Assembly: GCA_036525535.1 (NCBI GenBank)
Contig: DATDAH010000152.1
Location: 1 to 29,244 of the forward strand
Length of the DNA stretch: 29,244 nt
Reading direction: 5' to 3'
From: DATDAH01 sp036525535
Lineage (GTDB): Bacteria > Actinomycetota > Acidimicrobiia > Acidimicrobiales > DATDAH01
Shown here: positions 21,754 to 29,244 of the stretch, in pieces
Layout of the letters: the number at the start of each line of letters is the position of its first letter
How positions within the stretch are numbered: position 1 is the stretch's first letter
The notes under the pieces: generated by a model
Database searches by the model: none
What the model was told of the DNA's origin: nothing
What the model saw: only the letters and a program-made list of their open reading frames with translations
Made by a program: the position numbers and the translations under genes

Positions 21754-24011
21754 GGCGCATCCTCCTGACGGTCCTGGCCGGGCTGGCCCTGGTGGCCGTC
21801 CTGCCGGACGCCGCGTCGGCCGACACCGTGCCCAGGGCCGAGCGGGTCCTCGTCTTCTCCGTGCCGACGCTCAGTTGGGCCGAAGCCAACGACTTCGACC
21901 TGCCGCACCTGTCCGCGCTGCTCGACGAGTCGGCCGTCGGGGGCCTCTCCACCCGGGCGGTGGACCGCCGGACCACTCCGGGCGACGGTTACACGACCAT
22001 CAACGCCGGGACCCGGGCCGACGGTGATCCGGACTTCGACGGCCTGGCCTTCGAAGTCGGCGAGGGCTACCTCGGGGAACCGGCCGAGCAGATCTTCACC
22101 CGGCGCACGGGCACACCCGTGGACTCGGGGCTGTTCAGCCTGGCCCTGCCCGCCCTGGACGACGTCAACGACAGCCTCGACTTCGGTGCCGAGGTGGGCG
22201 CCCTCGGCGATGCGTTGGGCGACGGTGGGGCCCATGCGGCAGTCATCGCCACGGCCGACGGCACCAACGAGGAGTCCAAGACCGTCTTTGCCCGCCAGGC
22301 GGTCATCAGCCTGATGGACTCCGAGGGCCTGGTGCCGGCGGGCCGCGTCGGTGACGACCTGCTCGAGCCCGACCCGGAGGCGCCTTTCGGCCGTCGCCTG
22401 GACCAGCAGGAGGTGGTGGCGGCCTTCGACTCGGCCTGGGTCGACGACGCCGTCGTACTGGTCGAGGCGTCGGACCTGGTGCGAGCCGACAGCTACCGGA
22501 CCCTGGCTACGCGAGCGCAGCGGACCCGCCAACGCCGCCTGGCCCTGGAGCGCACCGACCAGCTCTTGGGTCGGCTGCTGGAGCGCATCGACCCCGCTAC
22601 TGACGCGGTCATGGTGGTCGGGCCCTACCCGGCCACCGGCAGCGATCACCTCACCCTCGCCGCCCTGCGGGCCCCCGGCGTCGAGCCCGGCCTGCTGAAA
22701 TCGGCGGTGACCCGACGCAGCGGCTTCGTGACCAGCGTCGACGTGGCCCCGACGATCCTCTCCTTGCTCGACATCCCGCGGCCGGACTCGATGGAGGGGC
22801 GGCACTGGGAGCGCTCCGAGACCGGTGGAACGGCGGTCGAGCGGCGGGACTGGCTGGAGCGGGCCAACGCCGAGGCCCAATGGCGCGACGACATGGTGGC
22901 GCTGGTCGCCACGCTGTTCGTCGTCGCCCAGCTGGTGCTCTGGATCGTCGCCGTGCGCGCCCTGAACCAGGAGTCCGGCCGAGGCCGCCAGGCCGTGGAG
23001 GTGGCCAGCCTGGCCGTCCTCGCGGTCCTGCCGCTCACCTACATCGCCGGGGCCTTTCCCTTCCACGAATGGGGGGCGCCGGCGTTCTGGGCCTACCTCA
23101 TCGGCGGCGGCGCGCTGCTCGGCATCGCCGCCCAACGCCTCCTGCGCCGGTGGCCGGCCGATCCGTTGTTGGGTGTGCTGTTCCTCATGCTCGGCGTGCT
23201 CTGTCTGGACGTGCTGGTGGGCGCCCCCCTGCAGCTCAACACGGTCTTCGGCTACACGCCCACGGTGGCCGGGCGTTTCGCCGGCCTGGGCAACCTGGCG
23301 TTCGCCCAACTGGCGGCTTCGGCCACGATCCTCGCTGGCCTGCTCGCGTCTCGCATCGGGGGGCGCCGCGGGATCGCCGTGGCCCTGGGCCTGCTGGGGG
23401 CCGTCCTGGTCATCGACGCGTCGCCGTTCTGGGGCTCCGACGTCGGCGGCGCGCTCACGCTGGTCCCCACCCTCGCCGGTGTCGCCTTCGTGCTCCTCGG
23501 CATCCGCATCCGGCTGCGTACGGCTGTCCTCGTGGGCCTCGGCACCCTGGTCGTGTTCCTGGTCGCCGGCTTCATCGACCTCGCTCGGCCCGAGGAGAGC
23601 CGCAGCCACCTGGGCCGGCTGTTCGAGGACATCGGCAACGACGGCTTCGGCGCCTTCGAGACGGTCGTGTTCCGCAAGCTGGCCGCCAACGTCGACGTGT
23701 TGGCGTCCTCGGAGTGGACCCTCATGCTCCCGGTCGTCTTCGCCTTCATCCTCTACCTCATCTGGCGGGCCCCCGGCCGGCTGCAGCGCCTTCAGGAGGT
23801 CATCCCCCAGGAGCGGGCCGCCCGGGTCGGCTTCGTCATCGCGGCCACCCTCGGCTTCGCCTTCAACGACTCCGGCATCGCCGTCCCCGGCCTGATGCTG
23901 GGGGTGATGAACGCCTCGCTCGTCTACCTCGTCCTCCGCACCGAGGACCCCCCCTGGAAGGCCGAGATCGACGACCCCGATCCCGTCGAGCCCGAGCTCG
24001 TCGACGCCTGA
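21750..24011 (+). CDS. Large membrane protein: alkaline-phosphatase-like ectodomain plus multipass membrane domain
   Basis: The 753-residue protein has a signal peptide (MRRILLTVLAGLALVAVLP, cleavage likely after ASA) and an extracytoplasmic domain to about residue 375. It then has about ten membrane helices from residue 382 to near 740. The ectodomain follows the alkaline phosphatase/phosphodiesterase layout: TTPGDGYTTINAGTRA (75-90) sits where the catalytic Thr region lies, and SGFVTSVDVAPTILSLLDI resembles the family's 'G.v...DiaPTiLdllgi'. The first metal-ligand aspartate is not present in VLVFSVPTLSW, so catalysis is doubtful. The membrane part contains FGYTPTVAGRFAGLGN and FNDSGIAVPGLML. 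The ATG overlaps the murJ stop, tying it to lipid II export. Its last 88 bases overlap the convergent gene. Function is unknown. Confidence 0.75.
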   Translation: MRRILLTVLAGLALVAVLPDAASADTVPRAERVLVFSVPTLSWAEANDFDLPHLSALLDESAVGGLSTRAVDRRTTPGDGYTTINAGTRADGDPDFDGLAFEVGEGYLGEPAEQIFTRRTGTPVDSGLFSLALPALDDVNDSLDFGAEVGALGDALGDGGAHAAVIATADGTNEESKTVFARQAVISLMDSEGLVPAGRVGDDLLEPDPEAPFGRRLDQQEVVAAFDSAWVDDAVVLVEASDLVRADSYRTLATRAQRTRQRRLALERTDQLLGRLLERIDPATDAVMVVGPYPATGSDHLTLAALRAPGVEPGLLKSAVTRRSGFVTSVDVAPTILSLLDIPRPDSMEGRHWERSETGGTAVERRDWLERANAEAQWRDDMVALVATLFVVAQLVLWIVAVRALNQESGRGRQAVEVASLAVLAVLPLTYIAGAFPFHEWGAPAFWAYLIGGGALLGIAAQRLLRRWPADPLLGVLFLMLGVLCLDVLVGAPLQLNTVFGYTPTVAGRFAGLGNLAFAQLAASATILAGLLASRIGGRRGIAVALGLLGAVLVIDASPFWGSDVGGALTLVPTLAGVAFVLLGIRIRLRTAVLVGLGTLVVFLVAGFIDLARPEESRSHLGRLFEDIGNDGFGAFETVVFRKLAANVDVLASSEWTLMLPVVFAFILYLIWRAPGRLQRLQEVIPQERAARVGFVIAATLGFAFNDSGIAVPGLMLGVMNASLVYLVLRTEDPPWKAEIDDPDPVEPELVDA

Positions 24012-25489
24012 CGGCCCGAGGGGTCGCAGTCGGCCTTGAGGTAGAGGACCCTCGTGTCGTCGAAGCGCTGGGCGACCTCGTAACCCTCGGCGGCGAGGAG
24101 GTCGGGGAGGTCGTCGAAGGCGCCGAAGCGGCTCGACCAGACCACGACGGCACAGACGTCGTCGCGGCCGGCGGCGTCGGCCACGCTCTCGGCGGTGACC
24201 CGGCCGGTCTCCGTGAGCAGGGCGGAGCCGTCCACCAGCTCGTCGGGGGTGCGACGGCCCGAGCGCCAGACCTGGCCCGGTTCGTCGGAGATGGCGAGCG
24301 CGCCCACGGGCAGGTCCCGCAGGGCGTCCACCACCACGGCCTCGTCGCCCTCGTACCCGCCGGCCCACAAGAGCGCGGGCCCGGCATAGGTGACGATCAT
24401 GAACACGGTGGCCAGCCCCGCGACCACGGCGGTGGCCTTCAGGGGCGGTCGGTACCAGGCCAGCAGGAGGCAGCAGGGCGGCACCATCTCGGAGATGTGG
24501 GGCCGCCACATGGGGTTCTCGAAGGCGAGCACGAGGAACATGGCGACGAACCACGCCCAGAGCAGGAGGGGCACCGCCGGGCCGACCCCCTGATCCGGAC
24601 GGTCCTCTTCGTCCTCGCCGATGGCCTTCCCGCTCCGGCGGAGGAGGCCGACGACCAGCGCCAGCAGGCCCGTGGCCACCAGGGCCACGTCCCGGGTCGT
24701 CATCGTGCTGATCAGCTTCTTGACGTTGGCGACGGGCGTGGCCCCGCCCGGGGCGTCCAGGTGGTAGGTCACCGACTGGTCCCAGACGTCGGCGAAGCCC
24801 CACAGGAACGACAGCCCGGCGCCCACCGCAAACGCAGCTCCCACTGCCGCGAACCAGTCCTTGGGCCGGCGGCCCCAGAGCAGGATCAGGCCCACGGGGA
24901 CCGCGGCCGGCAGGACCAGGGCCTTGACCATGATGGCCGCGCCGAGGGCCACGCCCATGGCGACCGCCCGACCGGTCGAAGGGTCTCGCCGGTAGCGCAG
25001 GGCGATGAGCACGGCGGTCGAGGCCAGCGCCATCGCCGGACCGTCGGCGGCGATGGAGCCGGTGACGGCGATGCTGCTGCCGGTCACCGCCGCCAGGCCC
25101 CCTGCGATGCGGGCGCCGGTGGTCCCGCCCAGCTCGCGGCCCGCGAGGTAGATCACGATGACCAAGGCGAGACCGGACGCGAGGCCGAGCAGGCGGGGCC
25201 CGTCGAGGGTGTGCAGGCCCAGGGTGTCGGCGATCCAGACCAGGGGCAGGAAGAGGGGGCCCTGGCTGGAGAAGACGTCCCGGAAGGGGACGCCGCCGTT
25301 GCGCATGGCCACCGCCGAGGCGCCGAAGACGCCGTCGTCGAAGGTCAGGTGCTTGGTGGCGAAGAAGGTCGGGAGGCGCAGCGCCAGGGTCAGCGCACCG
25401 AGCCAGAGGAGGTCCCGCCGGACGGTGGCCGACTTGGCGAGGGCCGCTCGATCGGGGGCGTCGGCGGGGGCGGGGGAGGCGTCGGTCAC
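23924..25489 (-). CDS. GT39/ArnT-like membrane glycosyltransferase
   Basis: The 521-residue protein has about ten membrane segments and the N-terminal acidic loop TFDDGVFGASAVAMRNGG followed by PFRDVFSSQGPLFLPLVW, typical of the PMT_2 (GT39/GT83) family. These enzymes use polyprenyl-phosphate sugars as donors on the outer membrane face to modify proteins or glycolipids. Later segments include AADGPAMALASTAVL and WRPHISEMVPPCCLLLAW. The start is a GTG at 25489 without a clear ribosome binding site. The last 29 or so residues (Ser/Gly-rich, ending SSVRRTR) are encoded opposite the end of the convergent membrane-protein gene and are probably not conserved. Donor and acceptor are unknown. Confidence 0.82.
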   Translation of the reverse strand: MTDASPAPADAPDRAALAKSATVRRDLLWLGALTLALRLPTFFATKHLTFDDGVFGASAVAMRNGGVPFRDVFSSQGPLFLPLVWIADTLGLHTLDGPRLLGLASGLALVIVIYLAGRELGGTTGARIAGGLAAVTGSSIAVTGSIAADGPAMALASTAVLIALRYRRDPSTGRAVAMGVALGAAIMVKALVLPAAVPVGLILLWGRRPKDWFAAVGAAFAVGAGLSFLWGFADVWDQSVTYHLDAPGGATPVANVKKLISTMTTRDVALVATGLLALVVGLLRRSGKAIGEDEEDRPDQGVGPAVPLLLWAWFVAMFLVLAFENPMWRPHISEMVPPCCLLLAWYRPPLKATAVVAGLATVFMIVTYAGPALLWAGGYEGDEAVVVDALRDLPVGALAISDEPGQVWRSGRRTPDELVDGSALLTETGRVTAESVADAAGRDDVCAVVVWSSRFGAFDDLPDLLAAEGYEVAQRFDDTRVLYLKADCDPSGRQASTSSGSTGSGSSISAFQGGSSVRRTR

Positions 25490-25520
25490 GGGCGGCGGCG
25501 GGGGATTCCCGAGCGGGGTC

Positions 25521-25540
25521 CGCCCGGTCCCGGTCGGGCG
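25521..25540. promoter_or_regulatory. Inverted repeat upstream of pyrG
   Basis: CGCCCG-(8)-CGGGCG is a perfect 6-base inverted repeat. It covers the -35 region expected for the pyrG TACCGT box and lies in the 70-base divergent gap with the GT39 gene. An operator is possible; chance in GC-rich DNA cannot be excluded. Confidence 0.25.
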
Positions 25541-25544
25541 ATGC

Positions 25545-25550
25545 TACCGT
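25545..25550 (+). promoter_or_regulatory. Candidate -10 box (TACCGT) for pyrG
   Basis: TACCGT ends 9 bases before the GTG start of pyrG, predicting a leader of about 3 bases. There is no ribosome binding site, so the pyrG message is likely leaderless or nearly so. Confidence 0.5.
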
Positions 25551-25559
25551 CCATCTCCC

Positions 25560-27209
<1,650 letters not shown>

Positions 27210-27213
27210 GCTC

Positions 27214-27750
27214 GTGAGCCCGTTCACCAAGCGGGGCGAGCGGGAGGTCTGGTCGGGCGCGGTCATCTCCGTGGTCCAGGGCACCTTCGTGTCGCCGTCG
27301 GGGGCCACCTTCGAGCGGGACATGGTCCACCACCCGGGCGCGGTCGCGGTGGTTCCCGTGGACGGCGACGAGGTCGTGCTCGTGCGCCAGTACCGGGCCG
27401 CGGTGGATTTGGAGATCCTCGAGATCCCCGCCGGCAAGCGGGACGTCGCCGGCGAGGCCCCCGAGCTCACCGCCCATCGCGAGCTGGCCGAAGAGGTGGG
27501 GCTGACGGCCGGTCGCCTGGTGAAGCTGGCCGAGTTCTACAACTCGATCGGGTTCAGCGACGAGCTGTCCCATGTGTTCCTCGGCACCGAGCTCGCCCCG
27601 GTCCCCGATGACCGGCAGGGCGAGGAAGAGGAGCACATGACCGTCGAGCGCATCCGCCTCGATGATGTCCCCGCCCTGGTCGCCGCCGGCGAGCTGGTCG
27701 ACGCCAAGACCGTCATCGGGCTGCTGATGGCGAGAGAACACCTGGCGTGA
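27214..27750 (+). CDS. Nudix hydrolase, ADP-ribose pyrophosphatase type
   Basis: The 178-residue protein carries LEILEIPAGKRDVAGE, then APELTAHRELAEEVGL (a Nudix box whose REL.EE.GL end is intact). One extra residue lies between the initial Gly and the Glu, compared with the textbook box. I recall the same insertion in the mycobacterial ADP-ribose pyrophosphatase in the same genomic position (Rv1700). The enzyme would hydrolyse ADP-ribose or a similar nucleoside diphosphate linked to another moiety, with Mg2+ or Mn2+. It starts at GTG 27214, 4 bases after pyrG, and its stop overlaps the xerD start (GTGA). Exact substrate is inferred. Confidence 0.88.
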   Translation: MSPFTKRGEREVWSGAVISVVQGTFVSPSGATFERDMVHHPGAVAVVPVDGDEVVLVRQYRAAVDLEILEIPAGKRDVAGEAPELTAHRELAEEVGLTAGRLVKLAEFYNSIGFSDELSHVFLGTELAPVPDDRQGEEEEHMTVERIRLDDVPALVAAGELVDAKTVIGLLMAREHLA

Positions 27751-28685
27751 CGGCATCGACCCTGGTCCTGCCTCTCGAGATGGAGGAGTACCTGACCTGG
27801 TTGGCCACCGAGAAGGGACGGTCGGTGAACACGCTGACCGCCTACCGGCGGGACCTGAAGGGTTACGCGGGCTGGCTGCACGAGCGGGGCACGGGCCTGG
27901 CGGAGGTGACGCCCGGGGACGTCGAGGCCTACGTCGCCGTGCTGCGCGAGGCCGGCAAGGCCCCGGCCACCATGGCCCGGGCCATCGTCGCCGTGCGCTC
28001 GCTGCACGCGTTCGCGGCGGCTGAAGGCCTCCTTCTGGTGGACCCGGCGGCGGACGTCGAGCCGCCGAGTGTCCCCCGTGGGCTCCCCAAGGGGCTCTCG
28101 GAGGCGGAGGTCGAGTCGCTCCTGGACGTGGCCGGCACCGACCCCGTGGCCCGACGGGACCGGGCCATCCTCGAGGTGCTCTACGGCACCGGCATGCGCA
28201 TCGCCGAGTTGGTCGGTCTCTGCCTCGGCGATGTCGACCTCGGCGACGCCCTCGTCCGCGTGCTCGGCAAGGGCAGCAAGGAACGGGTCATCCCCCTCGG
28301 CCGCCTGGCCCGGGCCTCGCTGGTCGACTGGCTGGACACCGGAGGCCGACCGGCGATGGCGCCCGCCCGGTGGGCCCGCCGGGGGGACGAGGAGGCGGTC
28401 TTCCTCAACCAGCGTGGCGGACGCCTGACCCGGCAGGGGGCCTGGGGCATCGTGTCCGAGCACGGTCGCCGGGCCGGTCTCGAACGCACGCTCAGCCCCC
28501 ATGCCCTGCGCCACAGCTGTGCCACCCACATGCTCGACCACGGCGCCGACATCCGGGCCGTCCAGGAGCTGTTGGGCCACGCCTCCATCAGCACCACGCA
28601 GATCTACACGGGGGTGTCGGTCGAGCGGCTCTTCGCCGTGTACGCCGCCGCCCATCCCCGCGCCAAGGCCTCGACCGCGGGGTAG
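27747..28685 (+). CDS. xerD: Site-specific tyrosine recombinase XerD
   Basis: The 312-residue protein resolves chromosome dimers at dif with its partner XerC. The N-terminal SAM-like core-binding domain (about 8-95, TAYRRDLKGYAGWL) precedes the catalytic domain. The full set of active-site residues is visible: Arg151 (GTGMRIAEL), Lys178 (GKGSKERVIPL), His252 and Arg255 (HALRHSCATHM), His278 (LLGHASISTTQIY) and nucleophile Tyr287. The GTG overlaps the Nudix stop. The TAG stop (28683-28685) is the first half of the TAGGGT box of the next gene. Order pyrG-Nudix-xerD matches mycobacteria. Assignment as XerD rather than XerC rests mainly on that synteny. Confidence 0.92.
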   Translation: MTASTLVLPLEMEEYLTWLATEKGRSVNTLTAYRRDLKGYAGWLHERGTGLAEVTPGDVEAYVAVLREAGKAPATMARAIVAVRSLHAFAAAEGLLLVDPAADVEPPSVPRGLPKGLSEAEVESLLDVAGTDPVARRDRAILEVLYGTGMRIAELVGLCLGDVDLGDALVRVLGKGSKERVIPLGRLARASLVDWLDTGGRPAMAPARWARRGDEEAVFLNQRGGRLTRQGAWGIVSEHGRRAGLERTLSPHALRHSCATHMLDHGADIRAVQELLGHASISTTQIYTGVSVERLFAVYAAAHPRAKASTAG

Positions 28686-28688
28686 GGT
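28683..28688 (+). promoter_or_regulatory. Candidate -10 box (TAGGGT) overlapping the xerD stop; leaderless start
   Basis: TAGGGT begins with the TAG stop codon of xerD and ends 6 bases before the ATG at 28695. Standard spacing puts the transcription start exactly on the A of that ATG. There is no ribosome binding site, in line with a leaderless mRNA. Confidence 0.5.
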
Positions 28689-28694
28689 CCGTTG

Positions 28695-29003
28695 ATGGCC
28701 GATCCTGTGGAGTCGACGGTTCGCGCCTCACTCGAGGAGGAGCGCGAGCAGCTGCTCGAACAGCTCAGCGAACCGGACGAGGCGTTCGACGAGAACTTCG
28801 CCGACTCCGGTCAGGTGGCCGCTGAGCAGGGCGAGGCTCAGGCCTTGGCCGCCTCCCTGCGGGACCAGCTGGACGCCGTGGAACAGGCCCTGACCAAGCT
28901 CGACGAGGGCACGTACGGGCTCTGTGAGCGCTGCCAGAAGCCCATACCCGAGGCCCGGCTCGAAGCCGTTCCCGCCAGCCGCTTCTGCATCGAGCACGCC
29001 TGA
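28695..29003 (+). CDS. DksA/TraR-family zinc-finger protein, 102 aa
   Basis: The N-terminal half is an acidic coiled coil (SLEEEREQLLEQLSEPDEAFD and ASLRDQLDAVEQALTKLDEG). The C-terminal half is a zinc finger with Cys77, Cys80 (CERC), Cys98 and His101 (CIEH). The segment TYGLCERCQKPIPEARLEAVP is the TraR/DksA signature. Such proteins enter the RNA polymerase secondary channel or have related regulatory roles; for short actinobacterial versions the function is less clear. A TTG codon directly before the ATG (28692) is a possible alternative start. Most DksA fingers end in Cys, so the final His is a variant that could still bind zinc. Confidence 0.85.
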   Translation: MADPVESTVRASLEEEREQLLEQLSEPDEAFDENFADSGQVAAEQGEAQALAASLRDQLDAVEQALTKLDEGTYGLCERCQKPIPEARLEAVPASRFCIEHA

Positions 29004-29013
29004 TCGAGGTGCT

Positions 29014-29244
29014 GTGAAACGAGTGCTGCACCTGGTGCGGCGCTTCTTCGCCTCGCTGCTGCCGATCGGCGCGAGCGCCGTCGACGACGCTTGGGCCCGG
29101 GAGCAGCTGACCGAGGCCGAACAGGAGCTGTGGACGCGCCTGGCCCGGGTCGACCGGCGCCACTCGGCGGCCGTGGCCCGCAAGGTCGACGCCGAGCTCG
29201 GGGCGCGAGCCACGACCCCGGTCCTGGCCGCGGCCCTGCTCCAT
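29014..29244 (+). CDS. N-terminal part of a probable HD-domain family protein, cut by the window edge
   Basis: From the GTG at 29014 the frame stays open to the last base. It encodes 77 residues beginning MKRVLHLVRRFFASLLP, with DDAWAREQLTEAEQELWTRL and ending DRRHSAAVARKVDAELG followed by VLAAALLH. The arrangement 'DRRHs..VAr.v....pvLAAALLH' looks like the start of an HD hydrolase, where the metal-binding 'HD' would follow immediately (the last codon here is His). Only the beginning is visible, so this is an inference. It follows the DksA-like gene by 10 bases, with a weak GAGGTG upstream. Confidence 0.6.
   Translation, partial: MKRVLHLVRRFFASLLPIGASAVDDAWAREQLTEAEQELWTRLARVDRRHSAAVARKVDAELGARATTPVLAAALLH

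Noticed and set aside
27747..28685. Integrase of a mobile element
   Set aside because: Length, motifs and the pyrG-Nudix neighbourhood fit chromosomal XerD; no att-like repeats, tRNA or phage genes are nearby.

Overview
This is a dense, very GC-rich (about 70%) bacterial chromosome segment. Gene order and protein families point to an actinobacterium, most plausibly a member of class Acidimicrobiia; that class assignment is inference. The backbone HAD phosphatase - tlyA - NAD kinase - recN - steA - steB/mctB - pyrG - Nudix - xerD is the order I recall from mycobacteria (the Rv1691-Rv1701 region). No tRNA, rRNA, CRISPR array, insertion sequence or phage gene was seen, and no gene-free stretch exceeds about 130 bases.

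Layout. Bases 1-995 hold the 3' part of a TPR-repeat protein that starts before the window. Bases 1015-11659 are a metabolic block: a small unknown protein; an alanine-rich coiled-coil protein (minus strand); a 2-oxoacid dehydrogenase operon with E2 and a fused E1 alpha/beta (minus); an SSB-like OB-fold protein; a class I fructose-bisphosphate aldolase; both subunits of 2-oxoglutarate:ferredoxin oxidoreductase (korA, korB); and a DUF1015 protein (minus). Bases 11721-17084 hold a HAD-IIA phosphatase, an orphan glycine-betaine-type binding lipoprotein, a phasin-like protein with a histone-H1-like tail, TlyA rRNA methyltransferase, NAD kinase and RecN. Bases 17092-24011 look like a cell-envelope module: MraY/WecA-like sugar-phosphate transferase, SteA, SteB/MctB, MurJ flippase, and a large membrane protein with a degenerate alkaline-phosphatase-like ectodomain. 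A GT39-like membrane glycosyltransferase (minus) overlaps the end of that last gene. Bases 25560-29244 hold CTP synthase, a Nudix hydrolase, XerD, a DksA/TraR zinc-finger protein and the start of a protein resembling HD-domain proteins.

Genes are tightly coupled. Many neighbours share 4-base start/stop overlaps (ATGA, GTGA, TTGA), notably steA-steB-murJ-membrane protein. Where transcription should restart, a TAnnnT hexamer recurs (TAGGGT, TACCGT, TAGCGT, TACCCT, TAGGTT, TACGGT). In several cases it lies 6-9 bases before the start codon, which suggests leaderless or nearly leaderless mRNAs.

The best leads are: the tlyA start (the conserved N-terminus begins at a CTG directly after the in-frame TAG of the upstream gene, with no ATG/GTG/TTG available); the SteA/SteB/MurJ/GT4/degenerate-phosphatase module as an envelope system; and the xerD stop codon that doubles as part of the -10 box of the next gene.
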